DNA from: an uncultured Williamsia sp. | GTDB lineage: Bacteria > Actinomycetota > Actinomycetes > Mycobacteriales > Mycobacteriaceae | Direction: 5' to 3' | Assembly (NCBI RefSeq): GCF_947494875.1 | Contig: NZ_CANLWM010000001.1 | Coordinates: 496,001-560,000, forward strand | Length of the DNA: 64,000 nucleotides | Shown here: positions 39,594 to 48,418 of the stretch, piece by piece | Layout: each line of letters opens with the position of its first letter | How positions within the stretch are numbered: the stretch's first letter is position 1 | Notes under the pieces: generated by a model | What the model saw: only the letters and a program-made list of their open reading frames with translations | Database searches by the model: none | What the model was told of the DNA's origin: nothing | Made by a program: the position numbers and the translations under genes

Positions 39594-41098
39594 CGTTGCT
39601 CGCGACAGTCGTGGACGCCTCCGAGCGGGTCGCGGCGACGCGCTCCCGCAAGGCCAAGACGGCCGAACTCTCGGCGGTGCTGTCGGCGGCGTCGTCGGAC
39701 GAGGTGCTCGCCACGGTCGCCTGGCTGGCCGGTGAACCCCGCCAGGGCCGGATCGGCATCGGGTGGCGGACGTTGTCGGCGGCGCGACCCGCCCCGGCCG
39801 ACGAGTCCACGCTCACCGTCACCGATGTCGACCGGGCGCTCACCGACCTGACGACCATCGCCGGGCCGGGCTCGGCGCAGCGACGCAAGAACGCCCTCGC
39901 CGCGCTCCTGGGTGCGGCGACCGAGACCGAGCAGCAGTTCCTGATCCGTCTCATCACCGGCGAGCTGCGACAGGGTGCGCTCGAAGGGGTGATGACCGAG
40001 GCGATCGCGGCGGCGTCGGGAGTGGACGCCCCCGTGGTGAGGCGCGCGGTGATGCTCTCGGGAGATCTGGCGCGGACGGCGGCTGACGCGATCTCCGGCG
40101 GCGAGGCGACGCTGCGCGCCATCGGCCTCGTCGTCGGGCGACCGATCCGGCCGATGCTCGCCTCGCCCGGTGCGACCATGGACGAGGCGTTGGACTCGCT
40201 GGGGCCGGACGTCGTCGTCGAGTACAAGCTCGACGGGGCGCGCATCCAGGTGCACCGCTCCGGCGACGAGGTCGTCATCGTGACACGCACACTGCGCGAC
40301 ATCACCGCGTCGGTGCCCGAACTCGTCGAGCTCGTCCGCGGGTTGCCGTGTGAGTCGGTGGTCCTCGACGGGGAGACCCTGGCGCTCGCCGACTCCGGCC
40401 GACCCCGCCCGTTCCAGGAGACGATGAGTCGGTTCGGCTCCGCGGAGGGCGATCTCCTGTTGTCGCCGTGGTTCTTCGACTGCCTCCACCTCGACGGCGT
40501 CGACCTCCTCGACGCGCCGCTGGAGGGACGACTCGCAGCCCTCGAGCGGGTCGCCGGGCCGCACCGGATCCCCTCGGTGGTCCGGCCGACGCCCGACGAG
40601 GCCGCCGCCCACCTCGACTCCGCGCTCGCCGCCGGGCACGAGGGCGCGATGGTGAAGGACCTGGCCTCGCCGTACAGCGCCGGCCGTCGTGGGAAGAGCT
40701 GGCAGAAGATCAAACCCGAGCACACCCTCGACCTCGTCGTCATCGGTGTGGAATGGGGGAGCGGTCGCCGGTCGGGCTGGTTGTCGAACCTGCACCTCGG
40801 TGCGCGTGACCCCGACGGAGGCCCGCCGATCATGGTGGGCAAGACGTTCAAGGGACTGACCGACGAGTTGTTGCGGTGGCAGACCGAGGAGCTCCCCAAG
40901 TACGAGACGCACCGAGACGCCCACACGGTGTACCTGCGGCCGGAGATCGTCGTCGAGATCGAACTCGACGGTGCGCAGACGTCGTCGCGCTATCCCGGGG
41001 GTGTGGCGCTGCGGTTCGCGCGGGTCCTGCGCTACCGCCCCGACAAGACCCCCGCCGAGGCGGACACCGTCGACACGGTCCGGGCGATGCGCCTCTAA
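39590..41098 (+). CDS. ligB: ATP-dependent DNA ligase LigB
   Basis: 502 aa, like M. tuberculosis LigB (about 507). Helical N-terminal DNA-binding domain, then nucleotidyltransferase domain with adenylation Lys at about 213 in EYKLDGARIQ, followed by DGETLAL and KTFKGLT-type motifs and an OB fold. Seals nicks using ATP; it is a second ligase alongside the NAD-dependent replicative one. GTG at 39590 overlaps the cyclase stop by 4 nt. It ends with a 4-nt convergent overlap with the barstar gene. Confidence 0.93.
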   Translation: MTLLATVVDASERVAATRSRKAKTAELSAVLSAASSDEVLATVAWLAGEPRQGRIGIGWRTLSAARPAPADESTLTVTDVDRALTDLTTIAGPGSAQRRKNALAALLGAATETEQQFLIRLITGELRQGALEGVMTEAIAAASGVDAPVVRRAVMLSGDLARTAADAISGGEATLRAIGLVVGRPIRPMLASPGATMDEALDSLGPDVVVEYKLDGARIQVHRSGDEVVIVTRTLRDITASVPELVELVRGLPCESVVLDGETLALADSGRPRPFQETMSRFGSAEGDLLLSPWFFDCLHLDGVDLLDAPLEGRLAALERVAGPHRIPSVVRPTPDEAAAHLDSALAAGHEGAMVKDLASPYSAGRRGKSWQKIKPEHTLDLVVIGVEWGSGRRSGWLSNLHLGARDPDGGPPIMVGKTFKGLTDELLRWQTEELPKYETHRDAHTVYLRPEIVVEIELDGAQTSSRYPGGVALRFARVLRYRPDKTPAEADTVDTVRAMRL

Positions 41099-41364
41099 CG
41101 CAGGTGAAGGGGCACGCCCTCGTCGGCGAACACCGCGACGATGTCGTCGAACCGGTCGAGCCGGTCACGGGCGCGGTCGGCGTCGGTCCACTCGAACTCG
41201 AAGCCCTCGTCGGCCGGCGTGCCGAAACCTCCACGGAGGCAGTCGGCGAGGGCGTCGAGGTTCGCTCCGAAGTAGCCACCCGGACCGTTGACGGCCCGGC
41301 CGATCTCGTCGTAGAAGTCCTGCGTCGAGGAGATGGCCGAGCCGTCGATGCGATAGCGGATCAC
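41095..41364 (-). CDS. Barstar-family ribonuclease inhibitor
   Basis: 89 aa, the length of barstar. The core YFGANLDALADCLRGG aligns with barstar YYGENLDALWDCLTG and keeps the Asp pair that blocks the RNase active site. Cytosolic. GTG at 41364. It follows the secreted RNase gene by 18 bp on the same strand, so it is the likely self-protection partner of that enzyme. Confidence 0.92.
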   Translation of the reverse strand: MIRYRIDGSAISSTQDFYDEIGRAVNGPGGYFGANLDALADCLRGGFGTPADEGFEFEWTDADRARDRLDRFDDIVAVFADEGVPLHLR

Positions 41365-41382
41365 GGGATCGAGTGTCCCGGA

Positions 41383-41778
41383 TCAGTAGTTCGCGTCGCG
41401 GATCTCGCAGAACGAGCCGTAGTGGTCGCCGGTGTAGTAGTAGTGCGGCGGGCTGGTGAGCGGCGTTCCTCCGGTGACGATCCTGCGGGCACCGCGCGTG
41501 CTCGAGCCCGGGGTGATCACCGTGTACTCGTGGTAGTAGCCCGACGACGCCGACGGGAGTACGCCCTCGCGGTTGGAGAACACGACGCCGTCGTTGTTCG
41601 GGTAGGGGAACGGGCCACCGTCGTGGATCAGGTCCACGGTGTCGGTCGCCTGCGACGGCAGCGACGACAGGTAGCAGGACGAGATGGCGGCGTCGGCAGT
41701 GGCGGGCGTGGCGAGGGTCAGCGCACCCGTGGCGAACACGGCGGCGGCGACCGCGGAGAAACGCTTCTTCGTGAGCAT
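41383..41778 (-). CDS. Secreted guanyl-type ribonuclease (RNase N1/T1, barnase/RNase Sa family)
   Basis: 131 aa. Signal peptide about 1–30 (VAAAVFATGALTLATPATADA). The mature part of about 100 residues matches RNase Sa: catalytic Glu84 (YYHEYTV), Arg98/99 (GARRIVTGG) and His119 (TGDHYGSF), with Cys35 and Cys124 placed for the family disulfide. It cleaves RNA 3' of guanosine outside the cell. ATG at 41778; the hexamer TAATCA ends 6 nt before it, so the message may be leaderless. The barstar-like gene is next. Confidence 0.93.
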   Translation of the reverse strand: MLTKKRFSAVAAAVFATGALTLATPATADAAISSCYLSSLPSQATDTVDLIHDGGPFPYPNNDGVVFSNREGVLPSASSGYYHEYTVITPGSSTRGARRIVTGGTPLTSPPHYYYTGDHYGSFCEIRDANY

Positions 41779-41844
41779 GCGTAATGATTACCGGGGCGGT
41801 GTGGCCGGCGGGTCAACCGCGGGTGAACGACGGGTGAGCAGCGA

Positions 41845-42747
41845 TCAGCTCCGGCGGGCGGTGACGATCTGGACCTTCCCGATCATCGCCGAGTAGCGCT
41901 CGTCCGAGGTGATCCCGTTCCCGCGACCGTTCTCGCCGAGCACCGACACCACGGGCTCCGACGACGCCGACCATCCGTGGTCGTTCAGCCAGGCCCTCGC
42001 GTCGAACTCGCCGGTGTCGAGGAACAGGTCTTCGACGGTGACGCCGAAACCGGATGCGTCGATGTCCCAGTCGGCCGGATCGATCGGACCGCTCGTGGTG
42101 TCGAGCATCAGGACGCTACCGGTGGGCGCGACGGACGTGATGGTGGCCAACAGTCGCTCCTGGTCGGCCGGCCGGAGATAGGGGAGCAGGCCCTCGGCGA
42201 GCCAGAAGGTGGGGACGTCGTCGGCGAAGCCCGCGGTACGCAGCGCCGTCAGCCAGTCGTCACGCAGGTCGCAGGCGACCGACACCCGCGTCGCCGACGG
42301 GGAAGCGCCGACCTCGTCGAGGACCTCGTCCTTGAAGCCGATGACGGCGGGCTGGTCGACCTCGAAGACGGTGGTCCCCGGCGCCCAGGGGATACGCGCG
42401 GCACGGGCGTCGAGGCCGCTCGCCAACAGGACGAGTTGTCGGCAATTGTGGGCGTTGGCGGCTCGGATCTCGTCGTCGATGCGCAGGGTCCGGGCGGCCA
42501 TCATGTCGGTGAGGAACTCCAGCGACCGCGTCATCTCGGGGTCGTCCTGTGCCCGCTCCTCGACCACGTCGGGGGTGAGGTCGGCGTCACCCGCGGCGAG
42601 CACCAGCGACTCGGCGAAGGGGTCGTCGATCAGGGCGTCGTCGCGTCTGGTCTCCAGCGCCCGACCCAGCGCCACCAGCAGCGCGGTCCGCCCGACGCTG
42701 GAGGTGATGGTCCACTGGTCACCGTCGGAACGCTGGTTCGTTTGCAT
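41845..42747 (-). CDS. SAM-dependent methyltransferase, TIGR00027 (mycobacterial Omt-like) family
   Basis: 300 aa. N-terminal VGRTALLVALGRALETRRDD and SAM-site LVLLASGLDARAARIPW, FEVDQPAVIGFK and WLAEGLLPYL are hallmarks of this large actinobacterial family. The methyl acceptor is unknown. TAGCAT sits 6 nt before the ATG and overlaps the yccF stop, so the gene probably has its own leaderless promoter. Confidence 0.92.
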   Translation of the reverse strand: MQTNQRSDGDQWTITSSVGRTALLVALGRALETRRDDALIDDPFAESLVLAAGDADLTPDVVEERAQDDPEMTRSLEFLTDMMAARTLRIDDEIRAANAHNCRQLVLLASGLDARAARIPWAPGTTVFEVDQPAVIGFKDEVLDEVGASPSATRVSVACDLRDDWLTALRTAGFADDVPTFWLAEGLLPYLRPADQERLLATITSVAPTGSVLMLDTTSGPIDPADWDIDASGFGVTVEDLFLDTGEFDARAWLNDHGWSASSEPVVSVLGENGRGNGITSDERYSAMIGKVQIVTARRS

Positions 42748-42756
42748 GTCTAAATG

Positions 42757-43176
42757 CTAGCGAGGGGGTGGCGGCACCGCCACGTACGCACCCCCGTCCA
42801 CCATCCGGGCGTCGACGATCCGCGCACCCAACGGGAGCAGCGAGACGGGGACCAACTTGAAGTTGGCGATGCCCAGGGGGATGCCGATGATCGTGAGGCA
42901 GAGCAGGGCTCCGGTCACGATGTGGCCGATCGCGAGCCAGATGCCCGCCACGATCAACCAGATCACGTTCCCGATCGCCGAGGCGACGCCGGCGCCCGGG
43001 TCGCGGACGACGGAGCGCCCGAACGGCCACAGTGCGTAGGCGCCGATGCGGAACGCCGCGATGCCGAACGGGATCGTGATGATCAGGATGCAGCAGACGA
43101 TGCCCGCGAAGAAGTAGCCGATGGCCATCCACAGGCCGGCCAGCACCAGCCAGATGATGTTGAGAAGCGTGGTCAT
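42757..43176 (-). CDS. YccF-domain membrane protein
   Basis: 139 aa, two YccF repeats: LLNIIWLVLAGLWMAIGYFF with IPFGIAAFRIGAYALWPFGR, and IGNVIWLIVAGIWLAIGHIV with IPLGIANFKLVPVSLLPLG. Four membrane helices. Function unknown. I chose the ATG at 43176–43174 at the start of homology; the longer frame is spurious. The stop lies 10 bp from the methyltransferase start. Confidence 0.9.
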   Translation of the reverse strand: MTTLLNIIWLVLAGLWMAIGYFFAGIVCCILIITIPFGIAAFRIGAYALWPFGRSVVRDPGAGVASAIGNVIWLIVAGIWLAIGHIVTGALLCLTIIGIPLGIANFKLVPVSLLPLGARIVDARMVDGGAYVAVPPPPR

Positions 43177-43241
43177 CGGCACATTCTGCCCGGTCACGGT
43201 CGGACACGAGGGCGTGTCAGCCGGTGCTCTACCGTTCTCGC

Positions 43242-44117
43242 ATGAGCAACCCTGTGACCTCCTTCGCGAGGGGCGTCGTGCGCACCGCGATGCAGCGTCC
43301 CCGCACACCGAGTGACCTCGTCTCGGCCCTGCCCACCGGGTCCCCGTCGCACCGACTGCGGGGCGCGACGATCCTCGTCACCGGTTCGTCGTCGGGCATC
43401 GGTGCCGAGGCTGCGGAGAAGTTCGCCCGTCGCGGTGCCACAGTGCTTCTCGTCGCGCGACGGGTCGAGGAACTCGACGAGGTGGTCGCGCGGATCCGGG
43501 CCGACGGGGGCAGCGCCTTCTCCTGCCCGGCCGACCTCGCCGACACCGACGACGCCGCGCGGCTCATCGAGCACGTGCTGGCCGAGTACGGCTGCCCCGA
43601 CGTGGTGGTCAACAACGCCGGCCGATCCATCCGCCGCGACGTGCTCGACTCGACCGACCGCCTGCACGACTACCAGCGGACCATGGCGATCAACTACTTC
43701 GGTCCGGTGCAGCTGACGCTCGGGTTCCTGCCTGCGATGAAAGAGCGAGGGAGCGGACACTTCATCAACGTCTCCACCTGGGGCATCCCGATGGGCGCGA
43801 TGCCCAAGTTCTCGGCCTACGCGGGATCGAAGGCCGCCATCTCCGTGTTCGGGCGCAGCATCGCCGCCGAACTCCGCGGGACCGGCATCACCGTGAGCAC
43901 GGTCTACTTCCCGCTCACCAAGACCCCCATGATCGCGCCGACCGACGAGTACCGACGCGCACCTGCGCTGACCGCGACCGAGGCCGCCGACTGGCTCGTC
44001 CACGCCGCGGTGCACCGGGAGCTCGAGATCATGCCGCGCGTCGCGCGCTTCCTGCGCCGCGTGAGCGCCATGTCCTCCGACGTCGCAGACGGTCTGGTGG
44101 CCCGCAACGCGGTCTGA
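43242..44117 (+). CDS. Short-chain dehydrogenase/reductase, probable lipid or fatty-acyl substrate
   Basis: 291 aa. NADP-binding TGSSSGIGAEAAEKFARRGA and VNNAGRSIRRD, catalytic Ser in INVSTWGIPM and Tyr/Lys in YAGSKAA. The C-terminal hydrophobic extension (EIMPRVARFLRRVSAMSS) resembles mycobacterial SDRs that act on fatty acyl chains. TACCGT lies 6 nt before the ATG at 43242, suggesting a leaderless message. The substrate cannot be told. Confidence 0.88.
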   Translation: MSNPVTSFARGVVRTAMQRPRTPSDLVSALPTGSPSHRLRGATILVTGSSSGIGAEAAEKFARRGATVLLVARRVEELDEVVARIRADGGSAFSCPADLADTDDAARLIEHVLAEYGCPDVVVNNAGRSIRRDVLDSTDRLHDYQRTMAINYFGPVQLTLGFLPAMKERGSGHFINVSTWGIPMGAMPKFSAYAGSKAAISVFGRSIAAELRGTGITVSTVYFPLTKTPMIAPTDEYRRAPALTATEAADWLVHAAVHRELEIMPRVARFLRRVSAMSSDVADGLVARNAV

Positions 44118-44136
44118 GCGGGCCACCTCCGCACAC

Positions 44137-44152
44137 TGTGCTCTAGGGCACA
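44137..44152. promoter_or_regulatory. Inverted repeat upstream of the GAF regulator
   Basis: TGTGC (44137–44141) and GCACA (44148–44152) with 6 bp between. It lies 47 bp before the regulator start and is a candidate autoregulatory operator. Confidence 0.5.
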
Positions 44153-44198
44153 ATGAGTTGCGATGGCGACGCGTGACACAGCGCGGAGGAGGTGCGCG

Positions 44199-45461
44199 AT
44201 GACTGCAGGTCCGCACGACGCCTCCGTGCGCACCGCGCTCGAGCGGATGCTCGCCGACGGTGACACCCCCGACGTGCGATCGGTGGTCCGCGAGTCCTGG
44301 ATGCGATCGCTGCGCGGTGGGGTGGACCCGTCGTCGACGTCCACGGTCGAGTCCGTCGCCGGTCCCGACGACTTCTCCGGCTACCGCGCTGCGCACCCCA
44401 TGACCGCCGTCCGCCCGATGGTCCGATCGCTGATGCTCGATGACATCGCGGGCACCGGTGTGGTCATGGCCCTCACCGACGAACACGGCCGGCTGCTGTG
44501 GGTCGAGGGCGACCACGAGGCCCGCGACCGCGCCGCGGCGATCGACTTCGTCGAGGGCGCGGTCTGGGCCGAGGAGGTCGTCGGGACGAACGCGCCCGGC
44601 GTCGCCCTCGCCGTGGACCGGGGCGTGCAGATCGTCGGCGCCGAACACTTCGCCGAGCCCGTCCAGGGCTGGAACTGCGCTGCCGCCCCCGTGCATGACC
44701 CGGTGACCGGACACGTCATCGGCGTCCTCGACGTGACCGGCGGCAACCCGGTCGCGGCGCCCTTCGCCCTGTCCGCGGTGCGATCGGTGGTCTCGGCGAT
44801 CGAGCTGCACCTCCGGATGGGTGCGGTCGATCTGTCGGATCTGTCGCCGCGCGACGACACCGCGCGTCCGGCGGCCGTGTCGGTTCTCGACGCCGACGGC
44901 TCGCGGTGGGTGCCGGCGACCGGCCCGGCCCGGCGCCTCAGTCCCCGGCACGCCGAGATCCTGCTGTTGCTCGCGTGGCATCGCGAGGGTCTCTCGACCG
45001 AGCAGCTGGCGCTGGCGTTGTCGGAGGACGGTGTCGACGCGGTGACCGTTCGCGCCGAGATCTCCCGTCTGCGGCGTGATCTCGGATCCGACGTGGTGCT
45101 GTCGCGGCCGTATCGCGCGGGAATCCCCATCACGTGCGATCTCGCCGACGTCGTCGACCGGGCCCGCGGTGGGGACGTCGCGGGTGCCGTCGCTGTGCTG
45201 GGACGCGGTGGTCTGGCCGCCGACTCCCGGGCACCAGGTGTGGTGGCGATCCTCGAAGAGGTTCTCGCCGATCTGCGCGGACTCGCACTCGGCGGCAGCG
45301 ACCCCGCAGGGCTGCGTGCCTGGACCTCGTCGGTGCACGGCCGCGACGACGCGACGGCATGGCACGCCCTGGCGCAGCGGACCCCGTCGGGCACCGTGGA
45401 GGCCGCCCGTGCCCGCGGTCGCGCGGCACTGGTCGACCGCCGCCTCGGGGTGCAGCTGTAG
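44199..45461 (+). CDS. GAF-domain transcriptional regulator (AcoR-like sensor, HTH output)
   Basis: 420 aa from the ATG at 44199, chosen for GGAGGAGGTG 6 nt upstream. Residues about 25–215 match the sensory part of AcoR-type activators (VVRESWMRSL; AIDFVEGAVWAEEVVGTNAP; HFAEPVQGWNCAAAPVHDPV), but no sigma-54 AAA+ domain follows. Instead a winged HTH (LSPRHAEILLLLAWHREGLS…TVRAEISRLRRDLGSDVVLS) spans about 250–330. Likely activates the aldehyde dehydrogenase genes 1.4 kb downstream, a known pairing in actinobacteria. Confidence 0.85.
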   Translation: MTAGPHDASVRTALERMLADGDTPDVRSVVRESWMRSLRGGVDPSSTSTVESVAGPDDFSGYRAAHPMTAVRPMVRSLMLDDIAGTGVVMALTDEHGRLLWVEGDHEARDRAAAIDFVEGAVWAEEVVGTNAPGVALAVDRGVQIVGAEHFAEPVQGWNCAAAPVHDPVTGHVIGVLDVTGGNPVAAPFALSAVRSVVSAIELHLRMGAVDLSDLSPRDDTARPAAVSVLDADGSRWVPATGPARRLSPRHAEILLLLAWHREGLSTEQLALALSEDGVDAVTVRAEISRLRRDLGSDVVLSRPYRAGIPITCDLADVVDRARGGDVAGAVAVLGRGGLAADSRAPGVVAILEEVLADLRGLALGGSDPAGLRAWTSSVHGRDDATAWHALAQRTPSGTVEAARARGRAALVDRRLGVQL

Positions 45462-45474
45462 ACCCTGTATCCAA

Positions 45475-45500
45475 TGGAACAGACCTGTTAGCTTGTTCCA
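45475..45500. promoter_or_regulatory. Inverted repeat and -10 at the decarboxylase-like gene
   Basis: TGGAACA (45475–45481) and TGTTCCA (45494–45500) flank 12 bp. TAGCTT (45489–45494) resembles a -10 and ends 6 nt before the ATG at 45501. A bound repressor would cover the transcription start. Confidence 0.6.
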
Positions 45501-46283
45501 ATGATGTCGACCAGCGCCCTGCACCGGGGATTCCGGTGGACCGACCTGCCCTCGACGGTGCCGGAGGGCGTCGCGACCGACGAGATGCTCCAGCAGACGC
45601 CTGACCAGGGCAGCCCGGCGCCGTGGCGCATCGCCGGCAGCGGCGTGTGGTGGTCGACGCGAGCGCACGGCGACGACCGCGAGCTGCTCCCGCGCGCGCT
45701 CCGTCGTGGCACCCGGCCACTGCTGCGCGTCGGATTCGCCGTCACCTACAGCGAAACACCGGTCGGCGGCTATCACGAACTCGGCGGCGCGATCCTCTAC
45801 GCACGCCTCGGCGGGATCTTCGGCCACATCCCTTTCCTGCCCGTCGACTCCGCGGCCACCATGCGGGGTGGTCGGGAGAACTGGGCGCTGCCCAAGGTCC
45901 TCGCCGACTTCTCCGGCGACCCGGCCGCCGACAGCAGCGTCACCGTGTCCGGTGAGCGTCCCGACGGACCCTGGTCGGTCGCGATCACGGCCGAGTCGGC
46001 GGGCACACAGAAACGCATCGGTGTCCCGCGGTTCGCGACGGGTTCGCTGACCACCCGGCTGCTCTCCGCCGTCTCCGGTCTCGAGCAGATCGACGCCGAC
46101 GGGATCTGCGGCCGAACGGGTTTCGCCGACCTCGGTGCGATGGCGTTGACGACGGCGCCGACGCGGATCCGCCTGTCGACGTCGGGGAGCCCACAGCTGC
46201 GGCGACTGTTCGCCGACCGCAGCTACTCGGGCGGCACCATCGACTACGCCGGCGTCACGCTCGCGGCGCCCCGCGTGCGCTGA
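45501..46283 (+). CDS. Acetoacetate-decarboxylase-like protein
   Basis: 260 aa. ADC-superfamily pattern: ETPVGGYHELGGAILYARLG and GGRENWALPKVLADFSGD. The Schiff-base Lys is kept in PKV, but the neighbouring second Lys of true acetoacetate decarboxylase is Val, so the reaction may differ. Candidate reactions are decarboxylation or hydrolysis of a beta-keto acid, or an aldol-type step. No ribosome-binding site; the message appears leaderless. It lies between the GAF regulator and an SRPBCC gene that converges on it with a 4-bp gap. Confidence 0.8.
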   Translation: MMSTSALHRGFRWTDLPSTVPEGVATDEMLQQTPDQGSPAPWRIAGSGVWWSTRAHGDDRELLPRALRRGTRPLLRVGFAVTYSETPVGGYHELGGAILYARLGGIFGHIPFLPVDSAATMRGGRENWALPKVLADFSGDPAADSSVTVSGERPDGPWSVAITAESAGTQKRIGVPRFATGSLTTRLLSAVSGLEQIDADGICGRTGFADLGAMALTTAPTRIRLSTSGSPQLRRLFADRSYSGGTIDYAGVTLAAPRVR

Positions 46284-46287
46284 CCGC

Positions 46288-46755
46288 TCAGCTGTAGCGC
46301 TGCGCGAGCTTGGCCAGCGTGTTGCTGATGCCCTCGCCGTTCTTCTTGTCGTAGCCGGTGATCTCGAGGAACTTCGGCGCCCGGGACGTGGAGTAGTCGA
46401 AGGTCTCGGTCACCTCGGTGACACCGGGCGACGTCTCGCGGAAGTCCCAGCGCCACTTGTGCCCCATCGGGTGCTGCCACTCGACGGTCTGTCCGTTCAC
46501 GATCTGGGTTGCGGTCGAGGTGATCTTGTAGGGCACACCGAACTGCTTCATGCCGACGCTGAACTTGTCGCCGGTCGACAGCTTCTCCGGACCCTTCACC
46601 GACGAGTCGCGCACCGTCCCGGACCCGTCGAGCTCGTGGTGACGATGCGGGTTCGCGGCGAGGGCGAACAGTTCCGCGGCGGGCGCGTTCACCGTCACCC
46701 GGCGGGCGACTTTGTGGGATCCGATGTCGACGGGGCTGACCTGTGGCTGGCTCAT
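46288..46755 (-). CDS. SRPBCC-family protein
   Basis: 155 aa. N-terminal [20 protein letters not shown] and [17 protein letters not shown], central [18 protein letters not shown], and a C-terminal helix [13 protein letters not shown] are typical of small ligand-binding START-like proteins of actinobacteria. The ligand is unknown. It diverges from the aldehyde dehydrogenase across 116 bp that hold palindromes. Confidence 0.83.
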   Translation of the reverse strand: MSQPQVSPVDIGSHKVARRVTVNAPAAELFALAANPHRHHELDGSGTVRDSSVKGPEKLSTGDKFSVGMKQFGVPYKITSTATQIVNGQTVEWQHPMGHKWRWDFRETSPGVTEVTETFDYSTSRAPKFLEITGYDKKNGEGISNTLAKLAQRYS

Positions 46756-46791
46756 GCCCTCGAACCTACGCGGACCGGGCGTCGTCGCCGC

Positions 46792-46819
46792 TGCAACGGA
46801 CCTGCAACGTTGCGCGCGT
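46792..46819. promoter_or_regulatory. Repeat and palindrome upstream of the aldehyde dehydrogenase
   Basis: Two direct CTGCAAC repeats lead into GCAACGTTGC (46804–46813), a perfect 10-bp palindrome. They lie about 60 bp upstream of the dehydrogenase start and also upstream of the divergent SRPBCC gene. Candidate binding site for the GAF regulator. Confidence 0.5.
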
Positions 46820-46871
46820 AGCGTCGGTGACGCACATCACAAACCATCAGGGCAGTGAGGGAGAACAACCA

Positions 46872-48395
46872 ATGCCGGTTTTCGCCAACCCGGGCACCGA
46901 CGGTGCCGTCATGACGTTCGAGTCGCGCTATGAGAACTTCATCGGCGGGAAGTGGATCGCGCCGACCAAGGGTCAGTACTTCGAGAACCCGTCGCCGGTC
47001 AACGGCAAGACGTTCTGCGAGGTCGCCCGTTCGACCGCCGAGGACATCGACCTCGCGCTGGACGCCGCGCACGCCGCCGCACCGGCCTGGGGCAAGACGG
47101 CCCCCGCCGAGCGCGCACAGGTGCTGCTGCGCATCGCCGACCGCATGGAGCAGAACCTCGAGAAGATCGCCGTCGCCGAGTCGTGGGAGAACGGCAAGGC
47201 CGTGCGCGAGACGCTCGCCGCCGACATCCCGCTCGCGATCGACCACTTCCGCTACTTCGCCGGTGCGATCCGCGCGCAGGAGGGGTCGCTGTCGCAGATC
47301 GACGAGGACACCGTCGCCTACCACTTCCACGAGCCGCTCGGCGTCGTCGGGCAGATCATCCCGTGGAACTTCCCGATCCTCATGGCGGTGTGGAAGCTGG
47401 CGCCCGCGCTCGCCGCCGGCAACGCCGTCGTGCTCAAGCCGGCCGAGCAGACCCCCGCGTCGATCCTGTACCTGATGAGCCTGATCTCGGACCTGCTTCC
47501 CGACGGCGTCATCAACATCGTCAACGGCTTCGGTGTCGAGGCGGGCAAGCCGCTCGCGTCGAGCAACCGGATCCGCAAGATCGCCTTCACCGGTGAGACC
47601 ACCACCGGTCGGCTGATCATGCAGTACGCATCGGAGAACCTCATCCCCGTCACGCTGGAGCTCGGCGGCAAGAGCCCGAACATCTTCTTCGACGACGTCA
47701 TGTCCGCCGACGACGGTTTCCGTGACCGCGCGCTCGAGGGCTTCACCATGTTCGCCCTCAACCAGGGAGAGGTCTGCACCTGCCCGAGCCGCGCGCTGGT
47801 GCAGCAGTCGATCTACTCCGACTTCGTCGATCTCGCGGTGAAGCGCGTCGAGCAGATCAAGCAGGGCAACCCCCTCGACACCGACACGATGATGGGCGCG
47901 CAGGCCTCGAACGACCAGTTCGAGAAGATCACCTCGTACCTCAACATCGGCCGCGAGGAGGGCGCGAAGGTCCTCACCGGCGGCGAGCCCGCCGACCTCG
48001 GCGGCGACCTGTCGGGCGGCTACTACATCAAGCCGACGGTCTTCGAGGGCAGCAACAGCATGCGGATCTTCCAGGAGGAGATCTTCGGCCCGGTGCTCGC
48101 GCTGACGTCGTTCTCCGACTACGAGAACGCGATGTCGATCGCCAACGACACCCTGTACGGGCTCGGTGCCGGCGTGTGGTCGCGGGACGGTGCTCGCGCC
48201 TACCGCGCGGGCCGCGACATCCAGGCCGGACGTGTGTGGACGAACACGTATCACGACTACCCGGCGCACGCGGCGTTCGGCGGCTACAAGCAGTCGGGCA
48301 TCGGCCGGGAGAACCACGCGATGATGCTCGACCACTACCAGCAGACGAAGAACCTGCTCGTCGGGTACGCGCAGAACGCCAAGGGGTTCTTCTGA
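46872..48395 (+). CDS. exaC: Aldehyde dehydrogenase, ExaC/AcoD type
   Basis: 507 aa. Long NAD-dependent class: [40 protein letters not shown], general base Glu in [14 protein letters not shown], nucleophile Cys in [11 protein letters not shown], and C-terminal [20 protein letters not shown]. Oxidises acetaldehyde or similar short aldehydes to acids. ATG at 46872 with GAGGGAG 9 nt upstream. Followed by DUF779, a partner seen in many bacteria. Confidence 0.93.
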   Translation: MPVFANPGTDGAVMTFESRYENFIGGKWIAPTKGQYFENPSPVNGKTFCEVARSTAEDIDLALDAAHAAAPAWGKTAPAERAQVLLRIADRMEQNLEKIAVAESWENGKAVRETLAADIPLAIDHFRYFAGAIRAQEGSLSQIDEDTVAYHFHEPLGVVGQIIPWNFPILMAVWKLAPALAAGNAVVLKPAEQTPASILYLMSLISDLLPDGVINIVNGFGVEAGKPLASSNRIRKIAFTGETTTGRLIMQYASENLIPVTLELGGKSPNIFFDDVMSADDGFRDRALEGFTMFALNQGEVCTCPSRALVQQSIYSDFVDLAVKRVEQIKQGNPLDTDTMMGAQASNDQFEKITSYLNIGREEGAKVLTGGEPADLGGDLSGGYYIKPTVFEGSNSMRIFQEEIFGPVLALTSFSDYENAMSIANDTLYGLGAGVWSRDGARAYRAGRDIQAGRVWTNTYHDYPAHAAFGGYKQSGIGRENHAMMLDHYQQTKNLLVGYAQNAKGFF

Positions 48396-48418
48396 TCACT
48401 CAGGCGCCCCCGCGTGCA

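Noticed and set aside
43194-45827. Very long open frame (about 877 codons) on the minus strand across the SDR and GAF regulator genes
   Set aside because: It is the antisense shadow of two plus-strand genes with clear domains; high G+C removes stops from opposite frames. No motif is found in its translation.
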